A stretch of 64,000 bases of DNA from Hyposmocoma kahamanoa (taxonomy: Eukaryota > Arthropoda > Insecta > Lepidoptera > Cosmopterigidae), in assembly GCF_003589595.1 (NCBI RefSeq), contig NW_020654289.1, positions 7,606,830 to 7,670,829 of the forward strand. Reading direction: 5' to 3'. How positions within the stretch are numbered: the first letter of the stretch is position 1; every line of letters starts with the position of its first letter. This document shows positions 23,031 through 33,837 of the stretch, piece after piece. A model generated the notes under the pieces. The model saw only the letters and a program-made list of their open reading frames with translations. It was not told the DNA's origin and made no database searches. Made by a program: the position numbers and the translations under genes.

Positions 23031-23484
23031 TTGCCGTGAACCTGTTCACGGCTAGTTAGGGTTACAACCCTTTCAACTTGACTTTCAAGAACCTTTTATA
23101 CATAGATAAAACAACATCAGATTTTATTATTGAAAGGTCTATTTAATGTTTAGATTATCTGTTTCTTTATTTTTTATATAATGTAAGTTTTTGAGATAAC
23201 TTGTGTAAAGATCGAAATCCTAAATTTAAAGAGATACTGAATATTGCGAGTAAAAAATAATGTAACTATTACATAAAGGACGACTTTTATGAATACTAGA
23301 TATATTTGATAATTTTGTATCAATGAAATGGCGCCTGATAAAAGTCCCAAAATTTTCTTCAAATAAAGTGTAGGTTAGTTCTTGGTAAACAATTTCGCAT
23401 CAAACTGTTTTTAAATAATGCAAACTTGATTCTGATTTAAAGATGCTTATTATATGTCTCATTTGAATACTTTTTAATATTTTT

Positions 23485-23870
23485 TAACCGACTTAAAAAA
23501 AGAGGAGGTTCTCAATTCGACTGTATTTTTTGTATGTGTGTTGCGTTGTGAACAAATTTTGATGATTCTTTTTTTGTTGGAGAAAGAGTACCCGAGTAAA
23601 TGGGACAACGCATTAAAATTTGAAGTTAATATTTCACCTCTAAGGGTGGCAAACTAGAAATTGAATCCGGTTTCGCGCATTTTCCGGTAGCAAGCAATAT
23701 AACTTGGCAAATAGATGTATTTCACGAACTTTTGAGGTCAGTTTTTTAGTACTCTGTACTAGTTAATTACATTATTAAAAAAATTATGATCATTAGTGTT
23801 CAAAATTTATAGAAAATGTATTGTCTTGAAATTACGTCAAGTTAGACACTTCATGACGATACGACCTCTT
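23485..23870 (+). repeat. Interspersed repeat with an AACCGACTT...GAGGAGGTT start
   Basis: The segment AACCGACTTAAAAAAAGAGG followed by AGGTTCTCAATTCGACTGTA is one I remember as the start of a very common repeat in insect, especially lepidopteran, genomes. That rests on memory, not a search. The class is uncertain. Confidence 0.5.
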
Positions 23871-24060
23871 TCATCGTCATCCCACCTTTTTATCACCTTT
23901 TGCTCTGAGTTCTGCCCATTTACTTTTGAAATTTTGAGTCGTTGTCTATTCTTTTCTTCGTCATTCTTACTTTAGACTGTTCCGTCGCGTCTACACTCCG
24001 TACAAAATTCTCGAACCGACAAGACGTGCCATCTCTCATCATGTATCACTCCATACTAAA
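23845..24060 (+). repeat. Family I repeat
   Basis: It carries the diagnostic TCATCGTCATCCCACCTTTT and AAAATTCTCGAACCGACAAG blocks in the same order as at 12915 and 25865. Confidence 0.55.
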
Positions 24061-24516
24061 TTACAAAATACAATTTCGTAACTTTCATAATGATGTAATA
24101 TGTTTGTGCACATATATCCACACATTTTTGTGGAAAAGTTCAAAATGCCGAAGTTAACGTAAACAGTTCCTGACACGTCAAGAAATGACACCAACAGAGC
24201 CGGCTACACTACAACCTACAGGACATGCTTGGGCGGGCCGAAGAAGCGCGTGGCAACCTTAGGTCGAAAATCTCGTTATTTTAAGTTTTAACCAATTTAG
24301 ATATTAAGTATGTCATTGAATTATGGCTAGTTAATATCCAAAATTCCAATGAAATTTCGGCTTTTAAGAGCACGGCTCGTCCTAAATACTTAATGTAAGC
24401 AATATTGCTATCCTCGTAGACTAATGTCGCTGGGATAGAACGCATAGCAGATGGCCTAGATTTTGCCAAAATTGGTTTAAGACAGCGCAAAAAAGGGAAC
24501 ACTAGAGAAGCATATT
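24061..24516. other. No recognisable feature
   Basis: AT-rich sequence without a supportable call. Confidence 0.4.
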
Positions 24517-24805
24517 TAGTAGCAGTAGCCCTCCTTGTGACAGAGTTCGTTCAGTACTACAACCTTACCTATTTCGGCCGAACATTAATGTGTATATTGC
24601 TGTGTTCCAGTTTTAAAGGGTAAGGGTGCTCGTGAAATTACAGGCACATCGGACTTGTCAACTTATGTCTCACAGTGACGGGTGCACTGGCAGTGCCCCT
24701 CAGATTTTTGCGAGTTAAGGCTCTGAGTGGCACTGCAACTTATGGACAGGCGTGTAGCTTGACATTAGGTACACGACTAGTTCGTCTCGTCACTTGATAT
24801 AAAAA
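24517..24805 (+). repeat. Family C repeat, near full length
   Basis: It runs from TAGTAGCAGTAGCCCTCC through GAAATTACAGGCACATCGG and a GCAGTGCCCCTCAGAT core to a CGTCACTTGATATAAAAAA tail. There is no target duplication that I can see. Confidence 0.85.
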
Positions 24806-25088
24806 AGTGGCCTAAAAGGGTTTTTGGGGCAATTTTGGCTATTACATTTTATTATTATTGGGGTGCAAGAAAGAAACCTTTCCGCACGACCTATCAATCC
24901 TTTCCTGTAAGTCTGGTGCACTCTGGCAATAATTGGCCAGCACGTTACGCCAATTGGCAAATACTTTCACCACGCAAGGAATAAATGCTAATAGCTACGG
25001 TAGAAATTACAAAATATAATTTTTTTTTATGATACCCAGTGACGAGAAAAGAACGATCCTGAATACTATATAGTAAAGATGCAGGAAT

Positions 25089-25271
25089 ATGATTGGGCAT
25101 TTGATACGACACGACAACGTATTTAAGACCATTATGGAGGGAAAGATCTAGGGGAAAAGGTCGATCTACATAGACCAAATAAAGGACAAGGCTGATGTCG
25201 TGTCATATAAGGAGCTGGCTTGTAAGAGAGATGATTGGAAGATGCTCCACCGACAAGAGTATAATCTTAAG
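25089..25271 (+). pseudogene. LINE ORF2 C-terminal fragment
   Basis: The frame reads MIGHLIRHDNVFKTIMEGKI, then a stop, then DQIKDKADVVSYKELA and KRDDWKMLHRQ. This is the usual C-terminal pattern of several LINE clades (GH..RH......I.EGK, then SY.EL...R..W..LHRQ). An in-frame stop breaks it. Confidence 0.7.
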
Positions 25272-25284
25272 TTTGATGATGATC

Positions 25285-25490
25285 AAGTAACGGGATGAAT
25301 AAGTCTTGCACCTGGTAAGCAACAGGCTTGTCCATAGCAGGTGCAGACCACTCAGAGCTTTAGATCCGAGGAGACCGTCACCCCGTCACCCTGAGACATA
25401 AGTTGACTAGTCCCATGTGCCTGTAATTTCACCAGTACCTTTATCCTTCCAAACCGGAACGCAACTGGAGGCAGAAATAGGTAAATAAAA
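25285..25490 (-). repeat. Family C repeat
   Basis: It has the tail AACGGGATGAATAAGTCTTG, the CTCAGAGCTTTAGATCCGAG core and GAAATAGGTAAAT near the head. A scrap of the same tail, after a T run, lies at 25021-25060. Confidence 0.7.
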
Positions 25491-25864
25491 TATAATTGTG
25501 GTTGTTGTTGCCAAGTAACCGCTGAAACACATCTGCATTTAATTGTAAAAATCATTGATTTGTCGAAATAACGTTCCTGAAATGTACGGCACTTTAAAGA
25601 TATAAATCGTGGAGAACATTCGTCAGTACTGAAAAACCCTTTCAAACTCACAACGGAGCACGGCTTGTCTTCGCGGCTATAAATCTACCAGTCCGGACCA
25701 GGGACAAGGGTGCGGGAAGGAACGAGAGCTACTTTGGAAGTATAAATGTCTTGTTTAACAGCTTCGGGATTCTACAATGCAAGGGGTAATTCAACGGCAC
25801 TGTTATATCGTTTCTGAACTAGAGTTTTAGCTAAGAAAGATCTTCTATTTTTACCTTTGTATTG

Positions 25865-26160
25865 TGGCGATGTGACTTCGTTTATCGTCATTCTATCTTT
25901 TTATCATTCTATTTTCTGGTTACTGGCCACTTATTTTTAAATTATTCTCGAATTCTCTTTTCTCAAATCAATCCCAACAAAATTTTCGAAACGAGAAGAC
26001 GTATCTGTAAATCACAAATCATCTTCATTTCCTTATTGTAAAACTTCACGTCGATTACATTTCAAATGATGTAGTTACATAGGCCTTTTAGGCCTTCCTA
26101 TTTCTATTTTATCCTCTTTTACAATAAATCTTGTGGGCCGAGCACTTTTTCTTTTGTATT
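25865..26160 (+). repeat. Family I repeat, longest copy
   Basis: It spans the TATCGTCATTCTATCTTTTT start, the AAAATTTTCGAAACGAGAAG block and the AATAAATCTTGTGGGCCGAG end. It links the two halves seen separately at 12915 and 13204. Confidence 0.6.
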
Positions 26161-26211
26161 CTCATTTGTCTAATGCTAAGCTGTAGTGATCTTATTAACC
26201 GCATATATACG

Positions 26212-26485
26212 AGTAGCAGTAGAGTTCCTTGTGAAAGAGTTCGTCCAGGGTAGTAATGCCAACCTATTCCTGCCGCCAAGCAGTAATGTCAGCGTTCTGG
26301 TTTTGACGAGTGAAATTACAGGCACATGAGACTTGTCAACTTATGTCTCAGGGTGACGGGCGCAGTGGCAGTGCCCCTCAGATCTTTGTGATTTAAAGCT
26401 CTGAGTGGGCAACTATTAAGGACAGGTGTGTAGCTAACCACCAGGTGCATGATTTGTTCTTCTCGTCACTGGATATTATTAAACA
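26212..26485 (+). repeat. Family C repeat, near full length
   Basis: It runs from GAGTAGCAGTAGAGTTCC through GGGTGACGGGCGCAGTGGCA to a CGTCACTGGATATTATTAAA tail. Confidence 0.85.
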
Positions 26486-26699
26486 AAAAGTCTCATTTGG
26501 GCACGGGTCTACTTCGAAAAGACTCCACATGCCTTCCAAGAGTTCTGCGAACTTTATGGCTTAATCATTAAATAATAAGGAATATTTGGTTAACTCAACT
26601 GCACAAAATTCAAATCAATGGTGCAGGTCGTCCACAGTGGGAATCGAACGCGGGTTCTCCTATATAGGAGACAAGCGTAATAATAATAATGATAAAATT

Positions 26700-26890
26700 G
26701 TGCCAGGCAACCACCCCAATACCCGGTCTCAAACTAGGATCCCTGAACTATGAGTACCAGAACAACGGAATGCGTTCTGGAACGCCACCCGTTACACTCA
26801 GACCAGAACAAATTTAAGAAAGTTTATTTCCCAAATTGGCCCTACCAGGAATCAAACTCAGGACGATTTCATCCAGTGCAAACGTTGGGG
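26700..26890 (-). repeat. SINE family D
   Basis: The inverse strand carries the family D head and body: a CACTGGATGAAAT start, a B-box-like region, a GGGAAATAAACTTTCT block, and the GTACTCATAG...GATCC and GTTTGAGAC end. It matches the plus-strand unit at 8300-8440. Confidence 0.6.
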
Positions 26891-27294
26891 CACGTCAAAT
26901 AATAAACTGATACTTCGCATTTCTAGGCTTCGGGTCGTATGATGTAACCTACGACCACTAAGTAAATAAATACGTCTGACACAGGCTACTTGACAGAACC
27001 GAATGGACAATCATCATGATGCTATTCCACAGTCAAACCCGAGTGTAACACACAAAAAGCGTCTGTCGGTAATGGCGGTAGCGAGTCCTGCGGATAAAGT
27101 CTGGCGTCCACGTAGATTACGCTCCCATGAACGAAATCCTCGCCCCCTCCTCACCAAATACCGACCCTCTTCTCCAAATTTATTCAAGGCTAGAATGAGT
27201 AGACATTTTTTAGACAAATACCTACTATCGTTGATCCTTTCGCCGTTTAACATCAGGTGAGATTAAGCGTGTGTCTGTTTTTCGTCAAAGAAAT
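26891..27294. other. No recognised gene; possible old repeat
   Basis: Open frames on both strands at 27003-27260 are mirror images of each other and show no known domain. The phrase CGTTTAACATCAGGTGAG near 27246 looks like a transposon 3' end, but I cannot name the family. Confidence 0.35.
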
Positions 27295-27500
27295 GTACCT
27301 TAACTATTTCTGACGCCAAGCAGTAATGTGCACTACTACTTTCCGGTTTTGAAAAGTGCTGGTGAAGTTACAGGCACATGCGACTTGTCAACGTGTGTCT
27401 GATCTTTGCGATTTAAAGCTCTGACTGACACTGCAACTGTTATGGACAGACGTGTCGCTTACTACCAGACGCACGGCTTGTTCGTCCCCTCAAAAAATGT
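27295..27500 (+). repeat. Family C repeat
   Basis: It contains TTTCTGACGCCAAGCAGTAA, GAAGTTACAGGCACATGCGA and the GACAGACGTGTCGCTTACTA block. The head is missing and part of the core is deleted. Confidence 0.75.
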
Positions 27501-27589
27501 ATGGATGGTAATAAGTGATTTTTTTTTAACTATTTATTTAGGGGCTTTATTTGTTTATTATTGAACAGGTCAAATATACGTTAAAAATT

Positions 27590-28086
27590 CGACGACTTTC
27601 GTGGAAGAGAGCCTTGCACACCTGTTTTCATTGTGTCGCCATCTCTGAGGTCCCGGGTTCAATCCCCGGCAGAATCAATGTAGAAAACTAACTTTTCCAT
27701 ATTATTTCGGGTCTGGGTGTTTGTGGTAATGTCGTTGTTTTCGATTTTCATAACACAAGTGCAAAAACTTATTTTTGTGTTGCGTTTTACAATATTTATT
27801 GTTTTGTTTTTTGTTCTGCTACCGACATTTAAAATTATTCCCGTAATGATAAACTCAATATTCTGTCCATTTATAAAGTTAAGTAAGTTACTTATGTGGC
27901 GTGTATTATTTATAGGTAAACAAGAGGATTTATAAGGAGGCACCCAGACAAACCGATGTAGGCTTAGGAGTGTGAAGAAAATATGTGACGAAATATTGTT
28001 TAAGTGTTTGGAGAAATAAATAAAAAATAGAAGTGCTTTAGTTACTTACTTTGGTATCAGAGAAGCATGTGTGATGTTGTACATAT
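27590..28086 (+). repeat. SINE family B, split by an insertion
   Basis: The head and most of the body lie at 27590-27762 (B box GGTTCAATCCC, then TCGGGTCTGGGTGTTTGTGG). The rest resumes at 28031 with AAGTGCTTTAGTTACTTACT and a GATGTTGTACATATA end. The interruption is 268 bp. Confidence 0.8.
27763..28030. mobile_element. 268-bp insertion inside SINE B
   Basis: The insertion is flanked by AAGTGC at 27757-27762 and at 28031-28036, as expected for a target duplication. It ends with an A-rich AAATAAATAAAAAATAG run, suggesting a 5'-truncated retrotransposon 3' end in plus orientation. The family is not recognised and both strands have only short open frames. Confidence 0.7.
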
Positions 28087-28392
28087 ACATTTAAAAAACG
28101 CTTAATAGAATCCAAACATATAATCAAAATACTGCCTAATCAAACAAGTATACAAAATTTTTGCGGTACTATTTGTCGGCTTAGATAAACGAACTGAAAC
28201 ACTCAACATTAAATGCACTAAAGCCAACTTGTGTAAATAACCACATTCTGATAGGTTCCGTCCGAACACACTCAATGAGCAAATAATGTACATCCGAATT
28301 CGGGTACATACATATAATATGCTCTTCTACGTAGCAACACACACTGTATCGACCTTAAAAATGTTCCGTCCAAATTAACCAAGTGTAATTTA

Positions 28393-28662
28393 TTTTTTAT
28401 AATATTAAGTCACGGGACGAACAAGTCGGGCGCCTGGGATGGTAAGTCTGTCCATAACAGTTGCAGAGCAACTCGCGAAGATCTGAGCGCCTGTAACCCT
28501 GACACTGAGATAAGACATGACAACTCCCATGTGCCTGTAATTTCACTAGCACCCTTTCAAAACCGGAACACAGTAATGCTGACATTACTGCTTGGCGGCA
28601 TAAATAATTGAGGTGGCAGTACTTCTCTGGACAAACTCTTTCTTAGGGAGCTGTACAAGGAG
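28393..28662 (-). repeat. Family C repeat, near full length
   Basis: It runs from AAGTCACGGGACGAACAAGT to the head at GGGAGCTGTACAAGGAG. It includes the TGACATTACTGCTTGGCGGC block. Confidence 0.8.
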
Positions 28663-28789
28663 TGTCATGCAATATAATGTAAATGTGTTTATAAATGTTG
28701 AATGAATATTGTTACCAATAAATAATTTAATTTCATAACAATTATAATAATGTTTCAGATAACTCGAATTATCTGAACTCATATTAGGA

Positions 28790-28860
28790 AATTCCCTGTA
28801 CTATGAGTACCAGATTGAATGGATGAGACGGATTGAAACCACCCAACATTAATTTTCCAA
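28790..28860 (-). repeat. SINE family D fragment
   Basis: AAATTCCCTGTACTATGAGTACCAG matches the family D end seen at 26740-26765 in the same orientation. Only about 70 bases are recognisable. Confidence 0.4.
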
Positions 28861-28904
28861 AAGATTAGAAGTTCAAAAGTAGTAGTCGAGATCGCGAAAT
28901 TGAT

Positions 28905-29026
28905 TGTAGTATTTAGGGAACGATATAATGAAACACACTGTCCGGCTTGTCAAATGGAACTGATTTATTGATCATATACCCACATAGTCATAATTAAATA
29001 ATTTAGTACGTACATATTGTTACAAT
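28905..29026 (-). repeat. 3' LTR of the Gypsy element
   Basis: Nearly identical to 33125-33246. On the plus strand it starts TGTAGTATTTAGGGAACG. The minus-strand LTR would begin TG, but this copy has TA there, a point change at the terminus. It contains an AATAAATCA motif on the minus strand that may serve polyadenylation. Confidence 0.93.
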
Positions 29027-29040
29027 ATCTCCCTTTTTAT
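29027..29040 (-). promoter_or_regulatory. Polypurine tract
   Basis: The minus strand reads ATAAAAAGGGAGA immediately before the 3' LTR, the expected position and composition of a plus-strand priming site. Confidence 0.7.
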
Positions 29041-29338
29041 AACTTAAGTTTACGAGACAATTTCCGGAAATAAGAACTAGAATTAAATTTTCTTAATCCC
29101 TTTTCCTTTCACCATGCTAATGTTTTCCTAAAATATCTCGAATTATATATGGTAATATACTTACGAATAAACTTATATTTTAATAGTGGCAAGTTAACCC
29201 TATTTCCTTCGATTAAAGAAAGCAAACACTTAGGCATAAAAGTAAACTTAAACAATGATAGTTCAAAAATACCTATACAAAAAAAGTTATATTATGTTGT
29301 TTAGATAATTAAAAAACAAGAAAATTATTATTCAAAAT

Positions 29339-29716
29339 CTATCTGGACATCGTACTACATGACCGCTTCGAGTCACATATGGTTGGAGCAGCTGTCGGCC
29401 CTGTTACGACAGGGGAACAGGCGCTCTCCGGCGACGGGCTTGTTAGTGCAACAGACTTTCTACTACAGCTAGATTGCTGCTCCATTTCCAGTGGTTCGTA
29501 TCTGTTAAGATCCCTACTAACGCTTGATTCCAAATGATTTGACAATTTTAAAATATGGGAACGATTACGCCTCACTGTACAGCCGTTGTTCACTTTTAAC
29601 TCGTATGTCCGATCATCTAACACGCTTACGACAGTAGCTTTTATCCACACTGCACCCTTTCGTACGCGAACATGCTCTCCGGGCACTAACGGTTCCAATA
29701 AAAGTATTGGAACCAA
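29339..29716 (-). pseudogene. Gypsy integrase C-terminal domain
   Basis: The frame contains PGEHVRVRKGAVWIKATVVS and then RRNRSHILKL, the C-terminal end of a Gypsy pol polyprotein after the integrase core. It is in a different frame from the integrase core upstream, so a frameshift lies near 29690-29716. The 3' end is a serine-rich tail ending about 310 bp before the LTR. Confidence 0.8.
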
Positions 29717-30363
29717 ACGGTTCCCCTGTCATAATATCGCTTCATCTTATCAACTCGCGCCGCTCTCGCCCTGTCGACCTGTCTCGCGGTCGCCGTACGC
29801 GGCGCTAACACTCTTTGACCCACAGGTAATCTGATGTTCAAGGACCTGCCCATCAGCAGTTGTGCGGATGAATATTTTTCACCAGTTATCGGAGTATTTC
29901 TATAGTTAAGCAATGCTATTTGCCACTCAGTGCCATCACATGCTTTAGTTAATAACCGTTTTACAGTTTGCACATTTCGTTCTACTAATCCGTTGGAACG
30001 GGGATACAAGGAAGTACTGGCTACATGCACGAATTCCCACTTCGTTGCAAATCTTTTAAATTCAACTGACGTGAACTGTGTGCCGTTATCAGTAACAAGT
30101 TTTTCAGGTATTCCGAACCTACTACATATATTTTTCAATTTGACTCTAACCGTGGCACTATGCAAGTTTGGGAGCGTAGCTATTTCAACAAATGTCTCGC
30201 AGCGCGACACCCTCTGCTCGATGTCAGCGCCCATGCTTGGCCACCACATTACTTCTCGCCCCCGCCTGTTACTTTTCTCTATGCCTAAATGGCCCTCATG
30301 TGCGCGATCCAACATCTCTCTGCGGAGTGACACAGGGATAACTATTTTGTCTTTGCGAAACAA
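29686..30363 (-). pseudogene. Gypsy integrase, core deleted
   Basis: The N-terminal zinc-binding region is present (HEGHLGIEKS...WWPSM...C). The segment FGIPEKLVTDNGTQFTS carries the second catalytic aspartate, and SNGLVERNVQTVK the glutamate. About 45-50 residues between the HHCC zinc finger and the FGIPE segment are missing, including the first catalytic aspartate. The protein could not integrate DNA even if translated. It joins the RNase H region through a frame change near 30350. Confidence 0.88.
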
Positions 30364-31144
30364 AATACTTTTAACGACATGTAACTCGTCATCGTCGTTG
30401 GCTTCAACTTGTACATCTGTTTTATCTCGTGGCCATCCATTTTGATAATAATGAACAACCCACGAAAGATTTTGTCCCTACTAGTCTCAATTTTAATCTG
30501 ACTTAATTTCGCTGGAGTAGCGTTCACCCCATCATACATAGCGTTTACGTGTACAGTGACATTATCGCTGACATCCGCATCCGAATCCTGCACACCATCC
30601 ACAGTTGCCCGCGACAGCGCATCCGCTATATACATTAGCTTGCCCGGCGTATAAACAACGTTTAAACAATACGACTGAAACTTAAGCAACATTCGTTGTA
30701 ACCTAGACGGCGTCTCGTTAAATGACTATTTAAATATTGCCTCTAATGGTTTATGGTCGCTCTCTATCGTGACCTTGTCGTGACCATAAACATATTGGTG
30801 GAATCGAACGCATCCAAATAATATTACCAGCAATTCTTTTTCGATTTGTGCCCAATACTTCTCAGCAGGCGCGAGAGTCCGCGCGGCGTACGCCACGGAT
30901 CGGCCGGTCTATAGCAACACGGCGCCCAGCCCCACTTCGCTCGCGTCCACCGACAACGTCACGAGCTCATGCGGGTTATAGTATCTCAGGGCCGGCGCCG
31001 CACTTATTAAAGTCTTTAATTTATTAAATGCCTCATCATGAATACTATATCAATCAAATTCTACATATTTTTTTAAAAGTTCCCTTAATGGCGGTGCAAT
31101 ATCAGCATAACTTGGAATAAACCTAGACAAATAATTAGTAATAC
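30342..31144 (-). pseudogene. Gypsy RNase H and connection region
   Basis: The frame carries LSVDASEVGLGAVL, then EKELL and ESDHKPLEAIF, giving the catalytic D-E-D residues of Ty3/Gypsy RNase H. It then reads VVYTPGKLMYIADALSRA before the linker to integrase. Two in-frame stops interrupt it, near 30910 and 30730, in addition to the frame changes at each end. Confidence 0.85.
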
Positions 31145-31552
31145 CTAAAAATCTCTCAAGCTGCTTTCGTTCTTTAGGTTTAGGTATATTGGTGACTGCA
31201 TCAACCCTTTTTTATCAGGACGTATTCCATGCCTATTAAACACATGATCTAGAAATGTTACGTCTTCAACTCCAAATACGTAATTGTCTTCATTAAATTT
31301 CACTCCATTGTCTACTGCACGCTTCATCACTTCCTGTAATCGGCAATCGTGCTCGGCTTTTATAGTTCCCCATACCAAAACGTCATCCGAGTAAACTTCG
31401 ACATCTGGCCTTGAAAAAATTTTATAACTTTCGTGGTGAAAGATCTCTGGTGCACAATTTATACCAAATGGCATTCGTAGAAAACGATATCCACCGAATG
31501 ATGTCGCAAACGTCGTGAGCTTCGAACTAGCTTCTTCTAACTCAACATCCAA
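31145..31552 (-). pseudogene. Gypsy reverse transcriptase, second half
   Basis: It contains FLRMPFGINCAPEIF (RT motif B) and YSDDVLVW (motif C, where YIDD is usual in Gypsy). The first residues follow on directly from the upstream frame after a frameshift near 31545. The thumb is recognisable by LDHVFNRHGIRPD. Confidence 0.9.
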
Positions 31553-32259
31553 AAGCCGTTTTTAGCATCTAACTTAGATAAATAACGGGCCCCAGATAAA
31601 CTACTCGTAATTTCTTCTAATGTAGGCAATGGGAAGTGACAACGACGTACGGCTTTATTTAAATGAAACGGATCCAAACAGATACGAAAATTTTTATTAC
31701 CTTTCTCTACAATATTGGAAACCCAATTAGTTGGCCTTTCTACCTTTACAATAATATTTAATTTTTGCAACTTTTCTAATTCATCTCTAAGACGAGGTGG
31801 GATTGTATTAGGAATTTTTCTAGACACATTTATTACTGGAGGCAAGTTTTCATCAATTGTTATTTTCGAAATAGACGGCAAACAACCTATCCCGTTAAAC
31901 ACAGTTTCATTAATAGTTTGCGATAAATCATAAATACGACCAATTAATTGTAGATTTTTACACACTTGAAGTCCCAAAATATTGTTGCAACTAACATCTA
32001 AAACATAAACTTTTTGTTTTGTTTTACAATCCTTATGAGGAAATATAAGTTCAAAATATCCTACTACTGGTAACTTTGCCTTATTTATTTCTCTTAACAC
32101 CGTTTTATCACTTTTTAACATATCAGTATGAAAACCTGCCTCCTTAAATGTTTTGAACGAAATTACTGAGGCATCAGCCCCGCTATCTAGCTTAAATCGA
32201 ACACCTACGTTATCAACGCACACCGTTTCGCTTACAGTCACTGCTGTCATCAATCGCAC
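31537..32259 (-). pseudogene. Gypsy protease and reverse transcriptase, first half
   Basis: FKLDSGADASVIS is the aspartic protease active site (DSGA). After the linker, RT begins with IPPRLRDELEKL and continues to GARYLSKLDAKNGFW, which carries the first catalytic aspartate (motif A). The frame is the same as the zinc-knuckle frame of gag, with two stops between them. It ends by frameshift into the second RT half. Confidence 0.92.
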
Positions 32260-32334
32260 CTAAATGCAAATCACTCAAAAATAACTCACTTTCGTCGTAA
32301 CCTCCTGTTCGCAGTCCCCCTCCCGGTGGCCCTC

Positions 32335-33064
32335 TAACGCCTCGCTGACATATCTCGATCTGCACATCTTCGCGAAGTGACCGACACGGTCACACCTATA
32401 ACACTTCACATTTTGCGCCCAACACTTGCCACTGACGCCATGTCTACGACCACAGTTAGCACAAGATTAAAAGCCTCGAGCGCAAGCGCAGGCGCCAGTT
32501 CCGCGGAGCCCCCGCCACTGCTGCCGCACGCCTCAGAATAACACCGCCTCGTCCAACTGCAATGTTCTTTTTGCCAACAATCTCTCACGCATGCTTGTAT
32601 CTTTTAGTCCTCTGTAAACATCTCCGCAAAGTTCCGAACTCGCACGATTTACTTTTTATCTTCAAGTTGTCTTCAAAACTTATGAAACCCTTCTTCGTGT
32701 TGATATGTGTCAAAAAATAAATGTCTTTCGTAATTAACGTTTCGAGCTGAGTCACAGTACTGTGGGATTTTCGAAACTAGGTCCTCGTAATTAGTTTTAA
32801 TTTCTTCTGACACATCCAGTTCCTCGAGAATGTCTCGCCCATGTTTTCCAATAATATGTAACAATAACGCACATTTCTCTCTTCACGGTGTCTTTTCTTG
32901 CCCGACGCGATTAAGTAATAATCAAAAGAAGATTCCCATTCTCGCCAGTTACATGACACGTTGCCTTTCTCACTCATGGCGGTCGGTTGTTGAATTGCCG
33001 AATACGCTGCCGTTACTACCGACGCTGACACGACGGGAGTTGCCTTCTCACTTTGATTAGGCAT
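32335..33064 (-). pseudogene. Gypsy gag with two zinc knuckles
   Basis: The probable start is the ATG at 33064 (MPNQSEKATP). The capsid region reads through WREWESSFDYYLIASG before a frameshift near 32860 and then continues with DILEELDVSEEIKTNYEDLV in a second frame. A third frame at 32346-32466 gives two knuckles: CANCGRRHGVSGKC and CYRCDRVGHFAKMC. The knuckles would bind the RNA genome. At least two stops and two frame changes inactivate it. Confidence 0.88.
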
Positions 33065-33105
33065 TTTACACTTGATGTAACAGTTCAAACACAATCAAAA
33101 CTTAA

Positions 33106-33124
33106 ATAGCCACACCTGACACCA
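33106..33124 (-). promoter_or_regulatory. Primer-binding site
   Basis: The minus strand reads TGGTGTCAGGTGTGGC directly after the 5' LTR. A start with TGG complements the CCA end of a tRNA. TGGTGTCAG resembles the leucine tRNA type, but I could not check that. Confidence 0.75.
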
Positions 33125-33246
33125 TGTAGTATTTAGGGAACGAAATAATGAAACACACCGTCCGGCTTGTCAAAGGTAACTGATTTATTGATCATATACC
33201 CACATAGTTAAAATTAAATAGTTTAGTGCTTACATATTGTTACAAC
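33125..33246 (-). repeat. 5' LTR of the Gypsy element
   Basis: On the minus strand it begins TGTTGTAACAATATG and ends ACTACA, with the usual TG...CA termini. It is flanked outside by the target duplication copy ATTGAT. At 122 bp it is very short for an LTR. Confidence 0.93.
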
Positions 33247-33252
33247 ATTGAT

Positions 33253-33837
33253 CTTACATTTTTTTACACCATCTTTACTATGCGTATTATCAGCAAATTT
33301 TAATTTTAATTAATTTGTAATAACGCCATTGCGATGCCGTAAAGTTATTGGAATATAGAATTGAATTATTTATTTCAGGCATAGACCCATATAACTTGTA
33401 AGTAACATTTTCACATAGATTAGGTCAGTATAGACAACATAACACAAATTTGATTTGCCCCATCAAGTACTTTCGAATCGGACAATAAAATCTGCCTGCA
33501 ACCATTTTTAAGATGCTGTTGTGACTACTTCTGACTAGAGCCATAAGCGGTGGTATTTTTTCCGCATTATGATGCCTGATGCACTGTACCATCTTGGTAG
33601 TCCCAACAGCATCCTGAAAACGTTATTATATTGAACGTGTAAGACGTTGTAAGCTCGTTTCGTATACTTAACCCACAGGTCGCTCGAGTAAAATGATTGG
33701 CTGTAAGCATTGAATAAAGTAATTTTATCATTCATGGAGCATCTCGCAAACCCGCGGGCCAGCATATTGCATCTCACAGACAACACCCTACGCTCCATTT
33801 CTATAACCTGGTCATCACTTAGATCATCAATTAGCAT
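33253..33837 (-). pseudogene. LINE family H, ORF2 C terminus
   Basis: The minus frame reads MERRVLSVRCNMLARGFARC, then FNAYSQSFYSSDLWVKYTKR and FRMLLGLPR. It is the same protein as at 11181 and ends in a short NSILKMVAGRF segment near 33480-33510. A frameshift lies near 33540. The copy lies immediately outside the Gypsy 5' LTR. Confidence 0.7.

Larger units (their letters stand above)
28905..33246 (-). mobile_element. Ty3/Gypsy LTR retrotransposon, complete but dead
   Basis: The minus-strand element has two 122-bp LTRs, a target duplication ATTGAT (28899-28904 and 33247-33252), a primer-binding site next to the 5' LTR and a purine-rich tract next to the 3' LTR. The coding order is gag with zinc knuckles, protease, RT, RNase H, integrase. 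No env is seen. That order is Ty3/Gypsy, and the short LTRs and 4.3-kb length recall the mag lineage first described in the silkmoth. Stops, frameshifts and an integrase deletion make it non-functional. The LTRs differ at about 10 of 122 positions, so the insertion is old. Confidence 0.93.

Noticed and set aside
29586..30445. Plus-strand open frames in the Gypsy element
   Set aside because: They are antisense shadows of the minus-strand integrase, which has clear family motifs.
28905..33246. Endogenous retrovirus with env
   Set aside because: Only about 310 bp lie between integrase and the 3' LTR; there is no room for an envelope gene.
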